64,000 bases of DNA, taken from NCBI GenBank assembly GCA_039090855.1, contig CM077007.1:14619515-14683514 (forward strand), written 5' to 3'. The first letter of the stretch is position 1, and the number at the start of each line of letters is the position of its first letter. Shown in pieces: positions 22,470-34,002 of this stretch. The notes under the pieces were generated by a model that made no database searches, had not been told where the DNA came from, and saw only the letters and a program-made list of their open reading frames with translations. The DNA is from Macrothele yani (Eukaryota; Arthropoda; Arachnida; Araneae; Macrothelidae). Made by a program: the position numbers and the translations under genes.

Positions 22470-22768
22470 CTAGCAAATAGTTATGTATATGCTTTCAGTG
22501 AAAAATAAGCCAGTCTTAGTTGCAGGTGTTGCTAAGATCTTGGTGCTGTTCCAGTCCGGAATGTGTTGGCCTTGTTTAACTAGTTGGGATAAGGCAGTAG
22601 TACCCGATCCAGTCAGGACATTGTACATGTGTTCAGAAATACGGGTAGCAATAGTCCGAATCGTGGATCCTACGTAATTGGTGGCCTGTATATCAGGCTC
22701 AGTAGCTTTTGATGGAATAGAATAGACACTGTGCCTTCGGAACGTATTAACCTTGTCCCGATACCTCC
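22470..22768 (-). pseudogene. GIY-YIG endonuclease end of a Penelope-like element (copy C)
   Basis: The frame reads NTFRRHSVYSIPSK…ATNYVGSTIRTIATRISEHM…ILATPATKTGLFFTESIYI. HSVYSIP and NYVGST are the GIY and YIG motifs, and RISEH carries the conserved arginine and glutamate-region residues. This is the C-terminal endonuclease of a Penelope-like polyprotein. The upstream reverse transcriptase is absent through 5' truncation, and the frame upstream of 22768 is satellite. Confidence 0.85.
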
Positions 22769-23999
22769 TCTGACTCTTAGAAGCAGAGATGTTGCCGGAA
22801 ATAGGATACACCCTACGCCCCCTGTCGGAGAAACCATACATGATTTTAAGAAGAAAATATTCTCAAATGTTTATCGGCATGAGCAGTATCAGTCCATGAA
22901 AGAATTTTCTCAATCAAGATTTTAGAAGGTCAGATTTTGATCGAAATTCCTACGAAGCAGAAATTAACGCTTACACCCCTGGTGACCAAACCATATTTTA
23001 TAAAAAATTAGAAATACAATCAAAACATTTTTCACCCGGAGCTGTATCCAGTGCAGGAAGAATTTTTCAAATCGGAGTTTTAGAAGCAGAGATATCGGAG
23101 AAAGCACAATTTACCTTTACTCCCCCTAGCTGAAAGTCAATGAATTACTTGAAAATTTTGAAATTATATGAAAAACATGTCGCACCAGAAACTATCCTAC
23201 AAAGAAGAAATTTTTCAAATTGGACCATTAGTAGCACACATTGACAAAAATAAGATATACATCTATGCCACCTGGTGGAAAAACCATGCATTATTTTAAA
23301 AAAGAAATATTCCAAAATAGTTTGTCAACGTGAGTAGTATCGGTCCACGAAAGAATTTTTCAATCGAGATTTTAGAAGCCCTTACACCCCCTGGTGGTCA
23401 AATCTCGTTTTATACCAAAAATTAGAAATTATATGCGACAGATTTTCCATGCTGAGCTGTATCCGCTGCAGAAATAATTTTTCAAATCGGAGTTTTAGAA
23501 GCAGAGATATCGGGGGAAACGCAATTTACTTTTAAACCCCCTAGTGGAGAATCTATGCGTAACTTGAAAAAGTGACAATACCTAACATAATCTTTGCCTT
23601 GAGTAGAATTGAAAGGCAAAATAATTTTGAATTGGATATTTAGAAGCAAATGTATGGAATAAAATGTATTTTGAATTCAATATCATCTGTGTTTACGCCC
23701 TCTAGCGGCGAAATTGTGCATCTTAAAAATATCAAAATAAAAGGTCATCATTCGCACATTTCAAGCCAAAAAGAATTTTTCAAACCGGACTATTAGTTGC
23801 AAAGATATCATGTCTACAGACGGACGGACGTACAAACCGATAACATAAGCACAATCTTTTTTTTTTTTTTTTTTTTTACAAAAGACGTGCTAAAAATGAG
23901 AGGAATACACAACACTTTTACAGCGTTAAATAAAATATAATCTAGGAAGAATCAATATTAATTAATTACAATATTTAATTTCGAAGACGAATACGATAA

Positions 24000-24258
24000 G
24001 GCAGCAAATGCATGCAGCTGCTGTGGTGGGACGTTTTCTTTGGCTGCAGAGAAAAAGATTTTCTTTTGCTCTGGGCAAAGAATGTACACACTGCTCTGAA
24101 GCCAGCCTCAAAGCTTTGATTGCAGCCGTTTGTAGTGATCGGCAATGAAAAGAAATCGTATTATACTAAATTCTACGTAGAAAAATTAATTAAATGCGTA
24201 GTCCGTAGTATGTGGTTGTTAACCGTAGAAACTACGGAGAATCTGTAGTAAACGGCAT
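24000..24258. mobile_element. Fragment related to the transposon at 50405-52258
   Basis: It shares GACGTTTTCTTTGGCTG near 24033 with 51322, and ends with CGTAGAAACTACGGAGAATC … GGCATCTCTG, matching the right end of the 50405-52258 element (ACTATGGACAATCCGTAGTA … TTGGCATCTCTG). The left end is not identified. Confidence 0.55.
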
Positions 24259-25279
24259 CTCTGCACACAACACATACAAAGAAAATTAAAAGTAGTTCTG
24301 ATAATCTGTAACTAATAAAACGGTTGATGATCAAATAACACCAAAACCACTCATCACTGGAGCCTCCACTAAGCCCGTTTTTTATGTTGTAATATCAACA
24401 CCCCAGATCGTGAGGAATTTCCCATCATCCCACACTGTACGCTCCTGCAACGTGACATGACATACGTGCGAGAAACAATGAAGAAGCACTCCGTTTATAA
24501 GTTGGAGGAAGTTTACTTGGCCATAAAAATCGCGAATCAGACGTTCCGAGTTCTGAAAGTAAAATTAAGGACTTTTTAAGGACTTGGTGAGATATTTAGT
24601 ACTTTTAAGGGCCCTTAAAAAATAAAAAAAATATATTTAGCACTTTTAAGCACTTTTTTTGACTCGTGCAAACCCTGCATAGGTGGCATGACATTCAAAA
24701 AAGAAGATAAAGACCATTTTAGTGCCTAATTTGTTGCAATTAAATGGGAGGATGTTGCATAGTCAAAAAATTTTGCAGTATTGGCAATGCCTCCTAGCTT
24801 TTACCATTTTTTACATCAAATGTTGTTCCTAAATCCAAAAACGAAATTAAAAGTAGTTCGGAGATCAGTTTTTTGATCCTAGTTATCATTGCAATAGTAC
24901 CTAGGCCTTTCTAAGTAAAAGGAATATAAGGTAGTGATTTTCTTTTCTCTCTCTCTCTTTTTTTTTTTTCTACCTTTGCACCCAGTTGTGTTGCGCAGTG
25001 ACCGCCCTGCAGATTATTTTGTGGCACCACGATATCCGTCACATACCGATCAGGAACTTTGTGCTACGGAAGATCAATGTTATTTAAAATACAAAAGTTT
25101 GCATATGAAACTCTGAAAATTGTGTCTATCGATAATACAAAATATTCATAATATATGTGTAAGAAAGACAAGGTGAGACAGGCAGTATGAAAGCACACAT
25201 GCCTAAAGGATTTTGTGTCAAATGTCATATGTGAAATAAAAAATTGGAAAAAAAAAAAAAAAGATAGAACTGTTCTTGG

Positions 25280-26700
25280 CTAGACATGTAAAATACCTGG
25301 GTATTTATTTTTGCAGGTAGATACCCAGGGTAAAATCCGGGGTATTTATAGTTTTTCTTTAAGTTTAACTGCTTATTTATCCATAAACAGTTTATTTGTG
25401 ACATATGACTAAACTGAATAGTATGAAATAGATTAAAATGAAAAAGTAAACATTTAGCTCATTATCTTAAAAATTTAGAATTTCAAGATTAGTAGAATAG
25501 TTTCTTGATCAAAACCCATTCAATATGATTTAATACCGGTACTGCAATACAAGTAAAAAAACACAATAATTAGTTGTTTTTTTCCTAGTATAGACATTTC
25601 CTAACTGTGTACAATTTTCTTATGAGGAAGGTAAACATTAACAATTACACCTTTTCTTTTTAAATCAAAATAGTATTCTTTACTCATTAATTTACACTAT
25701 TAAGAATATATTACAGCTCCTCGGCATTTTATCATGTTAATGTTCTATTAATCTGAATTGGAAAGTGATTCAGACTCTTCACAGTCAGAATCACTTGAGC
25801 TTGTTGCATCTTCAAATTCTTCTGTTTCTGAATCTACTTTTCTATCTTGCTGTTTCCTTCCAATCTGACTTTTCTTGTCTTCTAGCATGCTAAACATCAT
25901 AAACATGGTAGTTTCATTGGGCTCATGCTAATCTAAACCTGGTTTGGGAATATGTTTTTGATTTAACAATTTCCAGTTGTAGGCCAAATTGGTTAATTTG
26001 GCAGACTTTTCTGATGTCAAGCGATTTTTCTTTGTACTGTGGATCCAGCTGAATGTGCTGAATGATCTTTCAGTGGCCACTGATGTTATTGGTGCTCTTA
26101 AGATCCTAATGGCAACTTCCACCAGTTTATTTGTCCCTCTTAAACCTCTCCACCATAATATGGGACTCATGATGCCAACACCTACCCATACAAACTTCCT
26201 TGCCCAGAGCCCATCTTTGTCTCTGTAGTTTGCCAAATCTGTTCTTAATTGTATGTTATTTAATCCCATGTGTTGTCCCACATCACAAATGAAACTTATT
26301 GCATCAATCAATTGGATAGGACCTGATTTACAAACTTGTGAAACTGGATTCAGAAGATCTGCTGCTAAATGAATACATCCTAGGCCAAACTCTTTCCTTT
26401 CTGTAAATTTCTTTAATATCAATTGTTCTTCAGCTTTTGCAGAGGCACGCAACTGTTCATTTAAAGTACCCTGAAGGTTTCCAAATTCAGAAAAAACAGA
26501 ATGCATCTGTGGCTCATGTGACTGAACTTTGTTAAGTAAATCCACTATCGGTTTCATAATGTTGACCATTTTTTCGATATGAACCCAAAACACATAGTCA
26601 TCAAGAAGTTTCTTCTTTGGCTCTATCAGCAAGTTTGCTTCTTCACTCACAGACAGGGCTTGAAGTATAGATGGGGTATAATCTATAAAACAACTCTTAA
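25280..26700 (-). mobile_element. hAT element, 5'-truncated
   Basis: The right-hand (3') end looks like a hAT terminus: CTAGACATGTAAAATACCTG at 25280, with subterminal CTGGGTAT/ATACCCAG inverted words at 25297-25330. The transposase end lies at 25928-26690 on the minus strand. I do not find the matching 5' end. Confidence 0.6.
25928..26690 (-). pseudogene. hAT transposase, C-terminal half with dimerisation domain
   Basis: The 240-codon open frame contains VFWVHIEKMVNIMKPIVDLL, CIHLAADLLNPV and the hAT C-terminal dimerisation motif ITSVATERSFSTFSWIHST followed by KNRLTSEKSAKLTNLAYN. The N-terminal BED finger and the first catalytic residues are not present upstream. The frame is intact over what remains. 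Host domestication is possible but unlikely, because a TIR-like end lies close by. Confidence 0.8.
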
Positions 26701-27192
26701 TTCTCTAATAATGTGTATTTTAGAATAAATTTTCAACTTTGTGTTTATAGCATACCCTAATGAAATTTATATATTTTGATGCATACACAACAGATAGCAA
26801 AATATGTTTTAAGACAAGACTACCTTACTTTGCTGAACAAATTATTTTGCAGCTTCTCAAGATATATAGTTTGTAGAACAACAGAATGATCTCATTGTGC
26901 AATTTTTCAAACACAAATGGAGGTCTTCATGCCCTCAAATGTTATTGCTTTTAACTTGAGATGAATTTAAAACCTTCGGGATATCTGCTCCCAATCCACT
27001 AAAGTTCTGTATATTATATTTCCAACTTTTGGCATTTTAATAACCTGGTAAAACAGTCTGTATAATTAACTTATAAGAAGCAATTTTTCAAACAGAAAGA
27101 AAGGTGTGATTTTGAATACCAGCAGATATTGCAATACATTTTTTTTTCAATTATTGGAATCCTTATTTTTCATGAAAAAGTTTTCACAAATC

Positions 27193-28157
27193 AGTCAATA
27201 ATATATTCTCCTGCATTGTTCACAACCTCTTGCCAACGTTCCACTAGGTTATCAATGCCTCAATGGTAGAATATTGTTAAACGATATGCCTCACAGACTA
27301 TTGGAGAGCGACTGGAAAAGGTGATAATCTGAAGACAGCAGATCAGGAGAATATGGTGGGTGCAGTAGAACTTCCCGACCGAGATCTTGAATAGCAGTTT
27401 TGGTCAGATTAGTAATGTGGGGGTGAGCGTTGTTGTGTTGAAGAAACACACCATGCTGCCAGTTGCGTCATTTCAGCTAAACTGCCTATTGAGCCGGTGC
27501 AGTTGCTGAACGTAAAGCTGTGCATTGATTGTGGTGCTCTTTTCAAGCAATTCATAGTGGATTACACCTTCCCAATCCCACCAAACGCAGATCATGGTCT
27601 TGCGTAGATGCAGCTCGGCCTTGGCTAAAGGTGTTGCTTGCTTGTGAGGACTCAGCCATTCTTTCCTCTGCTTCATATTGACACACAGACACCGTTTTTT
27701 ATCGCTGGTGATGATGTGGCAAAAAAAATCTGTGTCCACGAGTAGCCTGGTGGCTAGTGAGCAAACTGGCGGCTATAGTGGAGCGCTGGAGTTAGACTCT
27801 TGCGTTCAGAGAATGTGTCACCCATGCACTGAGTTTTTGGACCTCACCCATCGAGTGAAGGTGACGGACGACAGTATCATGAGAGCATCCCAGCTGCTGG
27901 GCCAATTCCCTAGAGGACTGACGCGGATCCTCGTCGATGAGCTCATTCAATCCATCCTCGTTGAACTAACAACGTGGAGAGTCTGTGAGGTCGAATTTCC
28001 CCTTCTTGAAGCGTGAATACTATTTCGGTGTAGTTCTGTCAGTAACATCGCCTTCTCCGTACACAGCACAAATGTCTCTAGCAGCTTTGGAAACTTGATT
28101 GAAAGCGAAGAGAAGCAGGCGTTAAAAATGCTCATTTCTGTCTACTTGGTACTCCAT
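27193..28157 (-). pseudogene. Mariner (DD34D) transposase
   Basis: Minus strand from MEYQVDRNEHF at 28157, with an early stop, then SKAARDICAVYGEGDVTDRT and RFKKGKFDLTDSPR, the helix-turn-helix of mariner proteins. The core follows: IITSDKKRCLCVN (first aspartate), KTMICVWWDWEGVIHYELL, then QHNNAHPHITNL where asparagine replaces the second catalytic aspartate, and HPPYSPDLLSSDYHLF with the third; 34 residues separate the last two. Stops and frame breaks near 28120, 27960 and 27480 inactivate it. It ends near 27193. I did not find its terminal repeats with confidence. Confidence 0.85.
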
Positions 28158-28765
28158 TTTCATATGACTAAAAAGAGTCAAACCAAATATAATATCAAAA
28201 CCGATGAAACAAAAGTTATACAGGAAGAATTGAGCTACAAAAAAACCACATAACACTAGGATCAAAATATTGTTCGTGTTCCTTCAAATAACACTGGAAA
28301 AAACTGAATGAACTTATCCGACAGCCCAATAACTCAATTTCAATTAACTCTGTCTAATAACATACAACATGTTAGACAGTATGGTAACCTGAAAAATCAG
28401 TGGAAGGTTAGAGGAGAATTTACAATTACCATTTTTAAATTTAAAATTAATGAGAAATGAAAAAAAGCTGGACAATCCTGTGTACCAAAAACCTCAAAGC
28501 CAGATAGCATAAACACATATAAAAAAAACAAAAAAAAACAAAAACAAACAAACCTCAAACCATTGCTGGCATTATGAAACAGCAGCAATAAGAACATACA
28601 TAAAAAGAGCTTTCACTCACAAATGTAGTAAATATAAACAGGAAATAAAATTAACAAAACATCAAAAGAATATTGATAGATATTTATTATAAACATAAAC
28701 AAAGAAGAAATCAAGAATCAACTGAAAATAATGCCAGTTTTCTATTTATTAAAAATACCAAGAAA

Positions 28766-28975
28766 TCAAAGGGTAATTAAGGCTGTCAAATGCACGATCA
28801 GATTTGTCTTAATATACAGCACAAACACCACACCTCCCGATCACTATCTAAAAACGTAGGTTAAAAAACGTCTTTATTTACAATTAAAAGGGCGAGTTTA
28901 AAAGCTCTAGCGAGCACTGTCGTGAACCACTATGGTCGCATCACTAGGTTAAGGAGTGAAATCACCAGGGGTGCA
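28766..28975 (-). mobile_element. Penelope-like element, 3' end only (copy B)
   Basis: Read on the minus strand it matches the 3' end of copy A (40345-40545): the ribozyme region, TTTTAATTGTAAATAAAGAC, ATAGTGATCGGGAGGTGTGG, CTGATCGTGCAT and AGCCTTAATTACCCTTTGA. Nothing coding remains. Confidence 0.85.
28905..28957 (-). ncRNA. Decayed hammerhead ribozyme, copy B
   Basis: The minus strand has CTAGTGA in place of CTGATGA, stem II GCGACC/GGTTCAC around ATAGT, GACA in place of GAAA, helix III AGTGCT and the stem I strand GCTAG. Structure positions agree with copies A and C, but both core boxes are mutated, so it should be inactive. Confidence 0.6.
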
Positions 28976-29615
28976 GAAAATGTTCGGGGCTCAATATTTC
29001 CCCAGAACACTTTTTTTTTTTTTCTCTGAAATTTCCCCAAAAACTGTAGCGGATTTCCATACAAGTTTAAGCGATTATTAGAGTATATGTCAATGATCAA
29101 GAACTCTCCTTAAAGCCTGCTACATAAAAATTAGGGGAAAAAACAAAAAACATCAGCTAATATTTATTCCAATGAATAACTAGCATTTTTTTTTCACGAA
29201 AAAAATTGTCTTTTTTTTTTTTTTTTTTTTTAACGCACAGAAGGTTTTTTGCTCCAGGTGAGTTTCTCCCCTCCAGCAGGTGAAAGTTTTAGGCGAGACA
29301 GGAATAGACGAATCAAAAATTCTTTCCTTCCCTAAAATGGCGGAACCCATTAACTTTCAACGTATGAAGAATAGGCGAATCAAGAAGTAACCCGGGGCAG
29401 AGAGGCTGAAAAATAAACAGTTAAAAAATTCTGTAATTAACTATAATTTATTTCATTCTAGCATTCCAGACGTCTAATTGTGCCAGATGATTTTACTGAA
29501 TGAAATTTAAATTCGACTTAAATCCTTTGAAAAATGCATGGGTCATTCACTTTAAAATGTCCAGAACCTCCAATAATTTTTCAAATCAGCACCTATGACA
29601 CATTTGCTGCCATTA

Positions 29616-29837
29616 TTATTTTTTTTTTTCTATTGGAGGTTTAACGATCTTTTAGTGCAACTCAGTGGGCTATAAGCAGTCGCCTGTCCTTAATTTAGGG
29701 CCACTGGTTCTTGGGAAGGCGAGAGTGAGCGCCATGAGACAAATACAACATCCATGCCTCACCAGGATTCGAACCCTGACCCATCTTGGGCGAATGATCA
29801 GAAGCCATCGCTTAGACCTCTGTGCCGCCAGAGCGGC
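29616..29837 (-). mobile_element. tRNA-derived SINE
   Basis: Same family as 11354 and 42530, minus strand, with an interrupted poly-A tail on the left. The B box reads GGGTTCGAATCCTGG and the A box TGGCGGCACAGAGGTC. CCATTA flanks it at 29610-29615 and 29838-29843. Confidence 0.88.
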
Positions 29838-30140
29838 CCATTAGTTTCGGAAACGTTTATTAGCGGGACTAGTGGTTGCATTGTACTCGTTACTCACGCC
29901 ACGCTGTCTCCGCCTTGACATTAGTAAAGTCGTTTAGGCTCAGTGAATCGTTTGCGAGCGGTACACATTTTTCAAAATGATTACCTGATTACTGTGAAGT
30001 AGTGAAGTAAATTACTCCTATTTTTCATGTAATATTCGTTGCTAATAAGTCAATTTTTCGTTTTATATTACTACAGTACAATTCTGAAAATCTGCACAAC
30101 TTGGTTCCAGAGGTTGTACAGATTTTAGAATTTTGCGGAT

Positions 30141-30203
30141 TTTAGAGAACTTATGTGTGTTTACTAGTACATATGTACTGTAAACACACACAGGTTCTCT
30201 AAA
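30141..30203. repeat. 63-base near-palindrome
   Basis: TTTAGAGAAC…GTGTGTTTAC and GTAAACACAC…GTTCTCTAAA are inverted arms with two mismatches, meeting at the perfect 14-base palindrome AGTACATATGTACT. Confidence 0.9.
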
Positions 30204-30333
30204 CTATATAATACTGATTCAAATAGGATGGTATGTATGTATGTATTATAGGCTTTCATTTGTTTAATAATTAGTAAAATTAATTAGTAATATGTATTTA
30301 ATACTGTAATTAGTATTTGGAATTTACGTAGAT

Positions 30334-33300
30334 ATATGTAAGGTCAGGTGATGCGTAACATCACAGCCTCTCCTTGACAAATGTCAACCCCGCCTTCTCG
30401 TGGTGCATCCTGTTCCCACTAAAGGGGCTCTGACGACCGCAAATAGCGGTATAACTATACCATCGGGATCAGAGGAAATGCTATCCACACTCACCAACCC
30501 GCTTGGCCAGCGTGGTGAGTTATGGCCAAACACCTCCAAAATGACTCTACAACTTAAATCTTGGCCCTCAGTCTCCGGCAGCTGGAATGTACCTGGCCAA
30601 GGCAGCGGCCAGTGCGACATGAAGGCAGAGGGTGCTAAGAATCCCCGGAGGACCGGACTAGGCTGCCATTTGATGCTGACCTTGGCTACCTACAACGGAC
30701 GCTCCCTATCTTCTGATTCAAGGCTTCTTGAATTGGAAGAGGAACTACAAAGGATCAAGTGGGACATCGTCGGGCTAAGTGAGGTAAGGAGAAAAGGAGA
30801 AGATCTCATTGAACTGAAAAGTGGACATCTCTTCTATTATCGTGGGACAGATACTGGCAGAACTAGTGGTGTTGGATTTATAATAAACAAGAAACTGAAG
30901 GATAAAGTGGTAGAAGTTGAAAGTTCCTCTGACAGAGCTGCACGACTCGTTATCCAACTATCGAGAAGATACCAGGCTCAGATTATTCAAACTTATGCAC
31001 CCACCACAAGTCATCCTGAAGAAGAAATTGAAGAATTTTATGAGGAAATTCGTCATCTAAATAATAAAGGTAAGCAGCACTTGAAGATAATTATGGGAGA
31101 TTTCAATGCAAAAATAGGGCACCGGCAACAGAATGAAACTTCAGTAGGTAAATTCGGTCACGGCAACAGAAACCAGCGTGGAAATACTCTCGTTGAGTTT
31201 GCAGAGGCAGAAGGGTTTTTCATCTTGAACTCCTTCTTCAAGAAAAAGCCACACAGGAAATGGACATGGAAACATCCAATTGGGACGACAAGTGAAATTG
31301 ATTTTATTATGTGTAACAAAAAAATTCGTCATCGAAGACTGCAGTGTGCTGAACAAGTTCAACACAGGTAGTGACCATAGATTGGTGAGATGTAAGATGC
31401 ACCTCAACACTAAACTGGAACGTGGCAAGCTCATAAGACAAACAAAACGTATTGACATAACCAACCTTAAAAAACACCATAATACTTTCAAGTTGGAACT
31501 GAAGAACAGATTCTCTGCTTTAGAAGGCCTAACATCGGAAGAAGTGGATATTTCGGAAGTTAACAGAAAAGTAACCAAAGCTCTTATGGAAACAGCAACA
31601 AAATTAGCTGGGTCTAAGAACAAGTTGCATGTAAACAAATTATCAGGAAAAACCAAAATGTTGATGCAAAAAAGAGAGATGAGGACAACTAAAGAAGATG
31701 TGACTTCCAAAGTGGAATATATAGAGCTATGCAAGACAGCACGAAAAAGTATCACTGAAGACGTAAGGAAATTCAACTGTGAGCTAGAGAGGAAAGCAAT
31801 TGAAAACAACCAAAGCCTAAAGATAGCAAAGGGACATCTCAGTAAGGGAAGAAAACAGATTATGGCTCTGAGAAAAGAAGATGGTTCTATAACAAGAAAT
31901 AGAGGCGAAATTTTGACAAGAGTGAAAGATTTCTACTCCAAATTATACGAAAGGGATGATACATGTACTCCAGACATCATGAAAGGTACCAGAGTTCTTC
32001 CAGTCCTCCCAGCAGAAGTTGCTCATGCAATCAAGAACATGAAGCGGGGAAAGCTCCAGGAGAAGATGGAATTACTATAGACATCATACAAGAAGCAAGT
32101 GGAGAAATTGAAACAGTACTCGCCCAAATTTTCACTCGATGCCTTAATGAAGGGAAGATTCCTGAGGATTGGAACAATGCTACAATGATCCTGCTACATA
32201 AAAAAGGTGACATTGAGGACCTCAGGAACTACAGACCTATCAGCCTCCTATCAGTGGTTTATAAAATCTTCACTAAAGTTCTTTCACACCGCTTGAAGGT
32301 AACACTGGACATGGCTCAACCGAGAGAACAAGCTGGATTCAGGAGTGGCTACAGCACAATAGATCATATCCACGTACTGAGAGAACTAATTGAAAGAGCG
32401 AGGAATATGAACTTCCATTGTGCATGGCTTTTATCGATTATGAAAAAGCCTTTGATTCGGTGAAACCATCAGCAGTTACCACGGCTCTGAAATCCTGCGG
32501 TATTGAAGATGCATACATTAATATTATTAATAACATCTATGAAAATGCAAGTGCAAAGATTCGGCTGTTTGAAAATACAACACACATAAAAATTGGAAAG
32601 GAGTGAGACAAGGTGACACCATATCTCCGAAGCTCTTTAATGCCACATTGGAAAATGTCTTTCAATCACTGAACTGGGAAAACAAAGGGATAAAGATTAA
32701 TGGAGATTATCTAACCCACCTTCGTTTTGCTGATGACATAGTCATTTTTGCAACTACCCCATCAGAGCTGCAGAGTATGATCCAGGAACTTGCTGACAAG
32801 AGTAAAGAAGTGGGATTAAAAATGAACTTTCAGAAGACAAAAGTGATGTTCAATGCTTTTACAAGAAATGAAGATTTATCGATTGATGGAGAAAAACTGG
32901 AGATAACAGACACGTATGTTTATCTTGGACAGCAGATATCAAGTGAGGGTCACATTGATGAAGAAATTAATCGGCGTACAAAACTTGCCTGGAGAGCTTT
33001 GGAAGAAACAGCATAATTTTCAAGAGCAATATGCCATTATGTCTTAAAAGAAAAGTGTTTGATCAATGCATCCTTCCAGTGCTTACGTATGGTGCAGAGA
33101 CGTGGACCTTAACTAAAAGAGACATACAAAGGCTGCAGACAACTCAAAGTAGCATGGAGAGGTGCATGCTTGGTATAACCAGGAGAGATAAGAAGAGGAA
33201 CTTGTGGATCCGAAAAATGATGAGAGTGGAAGACATCATGATCAGAGTTAAATCCCTGAAATGGCAATGGGCTGGACATACTGCCAGAAGGACAGACCAT

Positions 33301-33513
33301 AGATGGACAGCCGAAATTTTAGATTGGATTCCAAGGGACAGGAAAAGACCCAGAAAAAGACCACATGGGAGATGGGTGGATGAAATTCGTAAATATGCGG
33401 GAGTGACATGGAGGAGACTGGCACAAGACAGACCGTTGTGGAGGAAACTTGGGGAGACCTTCGTCCAGCAGTGGATTGATAATGGTTGACAATGATGATG
33501 ATGATGTACAGTA
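30334..33513 (+). mobile_element. RTE-type LINE, copy 2 (full-length, broken)
   Basis: It starts ATGTAAGGTCAGGTGATGCG and ends TTGACAATGATGATGATGAT, colinear with copy 1 over its whole length and highly similar. A clear target duplication is not visible. Confidence 0.93.
30400..33489 (+). pseudogene. RTE-type polyprotein, copy 2, frameshifted
   Basis: All domains of copy 1 are present: endonuclease (MGDFNAKIG near 31094) and reverse transcriptase (LRFADDIVIFA near 32720). The frame is broken by an extra A in the run at 31319-31325, a small loss near 32045 at KRGK, a change near 32405, a lost codon part near 32603 at GKE/VRQGD, and another near 33003. The N-terminus extends in frame to MVHPVPTKGALTTANSGIT at 30400, showing that the family protein may begin upstream of the start used in copy 1. 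Confidence 0.9.
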
Positions 33514-34002
33514 TTTAATAAGTAAGTAAAATATAGGGAACAAATTCATAATACAGTACTATATTAATTAATTGAATTTTTATTTATGAAATACTGTATA
33601 TGTCAATCAAACATTCTGGCTGGCAAACATTCCATAAAAAACAATCTAATGCTTAGTAAGATTGAAGTGATGAACACAACTGCACAATGAAAGTGCTGAT
33701 TGCTTGTTAAAATCTAGCAGACGGCACATTTCTCTGTAGTTGAATTAATTTTATCATTGTTTTGACATTACAGTAAAGTAATTGCATCGCGGTAAACATC
33801 ATACGTACGTATATAACCCCCCCTCCCCTTTTTAATTTCACTAGCGCAGTGGCGGCTCGTGGTAGGAAAAATAGGTGAAGAGCTACAAGAGCAATATGAA
33901 AAGATATCTACTGTCTTCAATGAAAATCAGTTAATGAGGACTGACCTATTTTTTTATATATTAGATCAATTCTTCTTCCCTGTAAAGCTGGAAATTTGTC
34001 GA

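Larger units (their letters stand above)
22068..22768 (-). mobile_element. Penelope-like element, 5'-truncated copy C
   Basis: This 701-base insert interrupts a satellite Y monomer and is flanked by TCTGACTC at 22060-22067 and 22769-22776. It carries the end of a GIY-YIG endonuclease reading frame and, closer to its 3' end, a candidate hammerhead ribozyme, followed by TTGTAAATAAAAG. Confidence 0.85.
20960..23800. repeat. Higher-order satellite: ~150 bp monomers in X-Y-Z trimers
   Basis: A monomer of about 150 bases repeats with the kernel AATTTTTCAAATCGG, TTTTAGAAGCAGAGATATCG and a box near C(A/G)CCCCCT(A/G)G(C/T)GG. Three monomer types alternate: X has AACACAATTTAC and CCCCCTAGCGG then TTGAAATTATATGA; Y has CAAAAATAACATATG and GGCGGGTAAACCATGCATT; Z has GCAGAAATTAACACTTACAC and GGTGGCTAAACC then AGCTGTATCC. 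The order X-Y-Z repeats at least three times, giving a period near 450 bases. It is broken by a 182 bp retroposon and a 701 bp Penelope-like fragment. Confidence 0.85.
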
